From the NCBI GenBank assembly GCA_021815005.1, contig JAKAHL010000131.1, positions 1 through 6,149 of the forward strand: a stretch of DNA of 6,149 nt, in the 5' to 3' direction. This document shows, one piece after another, positions 5,264-6,149 of this stretch (positions are counted from its first letter, which is position 1; each line of letters begins with the position of its first letter). The notes beneath the pieces were generated by a model. That model searched no databases and was not told the DNA's origin. It saw only the letters and a program-made list of their open reading frames with translations. The DNA is from Chloroflexota bacterium. Lineage in GTDB: Bacteria > Chloroflexota > Limnocylindria > Limnocylindrales > CSP1-4. The position numbers and the translations under genes were made by a program.

Positions 5264-6088
5264 ATGGATCGGGATGTCGTGGTCGTCATCGGCGTGGGCG
5301 GGATGGGCGTCGCCATCGCCCGACGGGTCGGCGGGGGCCGGCACCTGCTGCTCGCGGACTTCAGCGAGGCCGTCCTCGGGGCCGCGGCGGACCGGCTCCG
5401 CGGCGAGGGGCACGACGTCACCGCGGAGCACGTTGACGTGTCCGATGCCGGGTCGGTCGCGGCGCTGGCGCAGCGGGCGGCCGCGATGGGCCGCGTCACG
5501 CACGTCGCCCACACGGCCGGCCTGTCGCCGGTGCAGGCGTCGGTGGAGGCGATCCTGCGCGTGGACCTGATGGGCGTGGCCCTCGCGCTCGACGCGTTCG
5601 GGGGCGTGGTGGCGGCCGGCGGTGCCGGCGTCGTCATCGCCAGCATGGCCGGGCACATGGCCGGCGCCCTGCCGCCCGAGGTGGAGGCGGCGCTGGCGCT
5701 GACCCCGGCGGCCGACCTGCTGGCGCTGCCGTTCCTGGCGCCGGGCGCCGTCCCCGACCCGGGCAGCGCGTACACGATCGCGAAGCGCGCGAACGCCCTC
5801 CGGGTGCAGGCTGCCGCGCGCGCCTGGGGCGCCCGCGGGGCGCGGGTCAACTCGATCAGCCCGGGAGTCATCTCCACGTCGATGGGCCAGGCGGAGCTCG
5901 GCGGGCCCAGCGGCGAGCAGATGCGCGGGATGATCGCGATGTCGGCGACCGGACGCGTGGGCACGCCAGACGACATCGCCGACGCGGCCGCGTTCCTGCT
6001 CGGGCCGCAGGCGAGCTTCGTCACCGGCACCGACCTGCTGGTGGACGGCGGGGTGATCGCGGCGATCCGGACGATGCCCCGGGGCTGA
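5264..6088 (+). CDS. SDR family NAD(P)-dependent oxidoreductase, function unknown
   Basis: This is a 274-residue Rossmann-fold short-chain dehydrogenase/reductase. Seen: the nucleotide loop IGVGGMG (9-15); Asp32 at the end of beta-2 (LLADFS), which favours NAD over NADP; HVDVSD (56-61); HTAG (83-86) in place of NNAG; Ser127 (IASMAG); the catalytic pair Tyr170 and Lys174 in YTIAKRAN; RVNSISPGVIST (194-205); and a FabG-like C-terminus GRVGTPDDIADAAAFLLGPQASFVTGTDLLVDGG. Departures from classical SDRs are a GxGxxG loop instead of TGxxxGxG, Asp101 where the catalytic-tetrad Asn normally sits (VDLMG), and about 30 extra residues between Ser127 and Tyr170. GAGGAGG (5253-5259) precedes the ATG by 4 bases. 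It is divergent from the CWC gene and the aco operon. An acetoin/diacetyl reductase or diol dehydrogenase role is conceivable from context only; the substrate cannot be read from the sequence. Confidence 0.85.
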   Translation: MDRDVVVVIGVGGMGVAIARRVGGGRHLLLADFSEAVLGAAADRLRGEGHDVTAEHVDVSDAGSVAALAQRAAAMGRVTHVAHTAGLSPVQASVEAILRVDLMGVALALDAFGGVVAAGGAGVVIASMAGHMAGALPPEVEAALALTPAADLLALPFLAPGAVPDPGSAYTIAKRANALRVQAAARAWGARGARVNSISPGVISTSMGQAELGGPSGEQMRGMIAMSATGRVGTPDDIADAAAFLLGPQASFVTGTDLLVDGGVIAAIRTMPRG

Positions 6089-6129
6089 CGGCGGCGACCG
6101 GCGCGGCGACCGGCCTGCCGCCGGGCGGC
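6089..6129 (+). terminator. Possible hairpin after the SDR gene
   Basis: CGGCGGC (6089-6095), immediately after the stop codon, can pair with GCCGCCG (6117-6123). The 21-base loop contains an 11-base direct repeat (6092-6102 and 6104-6114). An alternative 5-bp hairpin is 6117-6121 with 6125-6129. No T-run follows, and with this base composition the pairing could be chance. Confidence 0.2.
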
Positions 6130-6149
6130 GATCTCCCGCTCGCGGCGCT

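Noticed and set aside
5150..5656. N-terminal extension of the CWC protein to 272 residues
   Set aside because: The extra part is antisense to the SDR 5' half, rich in His/Arg/Asp, and without family similarity; only the last 82 residues look real.
5083..6030. 315-codon minus-strand frame opposite the SDR gene
   Set aside because: It is an Ala/Ser/Arg/Thr-rich shadow of the SDR, with no recognisable domain.

Overview
The window comes from a very GC-rich bacterial chromosome (roughly 70% G+C or more by eye, with nearly all third codon positions G or C). The protein style and the TANNNT-like -10 elements fit a high-GC actinobacterium or a similar soil lineage such as Chloroflexi or Rokubacteria. 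The taxon cannot be fixed from the sequence alone. No RNA genes, insertion sequences, CRISPR arrays or phage genes are visible.

Layout. Positions 1-115 hold no supported gene, only a GC-rich hairpin just past the end of the operon. From about 4686 down to 116, on the minus strand, lies a four-gene operon in the order acoX-acoA-acoB-acoC. It encodes an AcoX/NAD-kinase-like protein, the E1 alpha and E1 beta subunits of a thiamine-diphosphate-dependent 2-oxoacid/acetoin dehydrogenase, and the lipoyl E2 acyltransferase. The order is that of the classical acoXABC acetoin-catabolism operons. No dihydrolipoamide dehydrogenase (E3) and no acetoin regulator lies in the window. Upstream of acoX on the same strand (4838-5086) is a small eight-cysteine protein of the CWC type. 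It is separated from acoX by a 151-base gap full of short repeats. A divergent intergenic region (5087-5263) with a plausible promoter then leads to a plus-strand SDR oxidoreductase (5264-6088). The last 61 bases hold only a possible hairpin.

How the genes work together. E1 (AcoA+AcoB) would cleave acetoin, or less likely another 2-oxo substrate, with ThDP and hand the acyl group to the lipoyl lysine of E2. E2 transfers it to CoA, giving acetyl-CoA plus acetaldehyde in the acetoin case. An E3 from elsewhere must reoxidise the lipoamide. AcoX is the best argument for acetoin over pyruvate or branched-chain acids; its own biochemical role is not established. The SDR could act on a related carbonyl or diol, but nothing in the sequence proves a link.

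Most of the window is a conventional catabolic operon. The features most worth a second look are a near-perfect 17-bp RNA hairpin between acoB and acoC, a repeated 12-base motif flanking a possible -10 upstream of acoX, a Glu in place of the usual Mg-binding Asp in E1 alpha, and an atypical SDR with a GxGxxG nucleotide loop, a long insert and Asp in the catalytic-Asn position.
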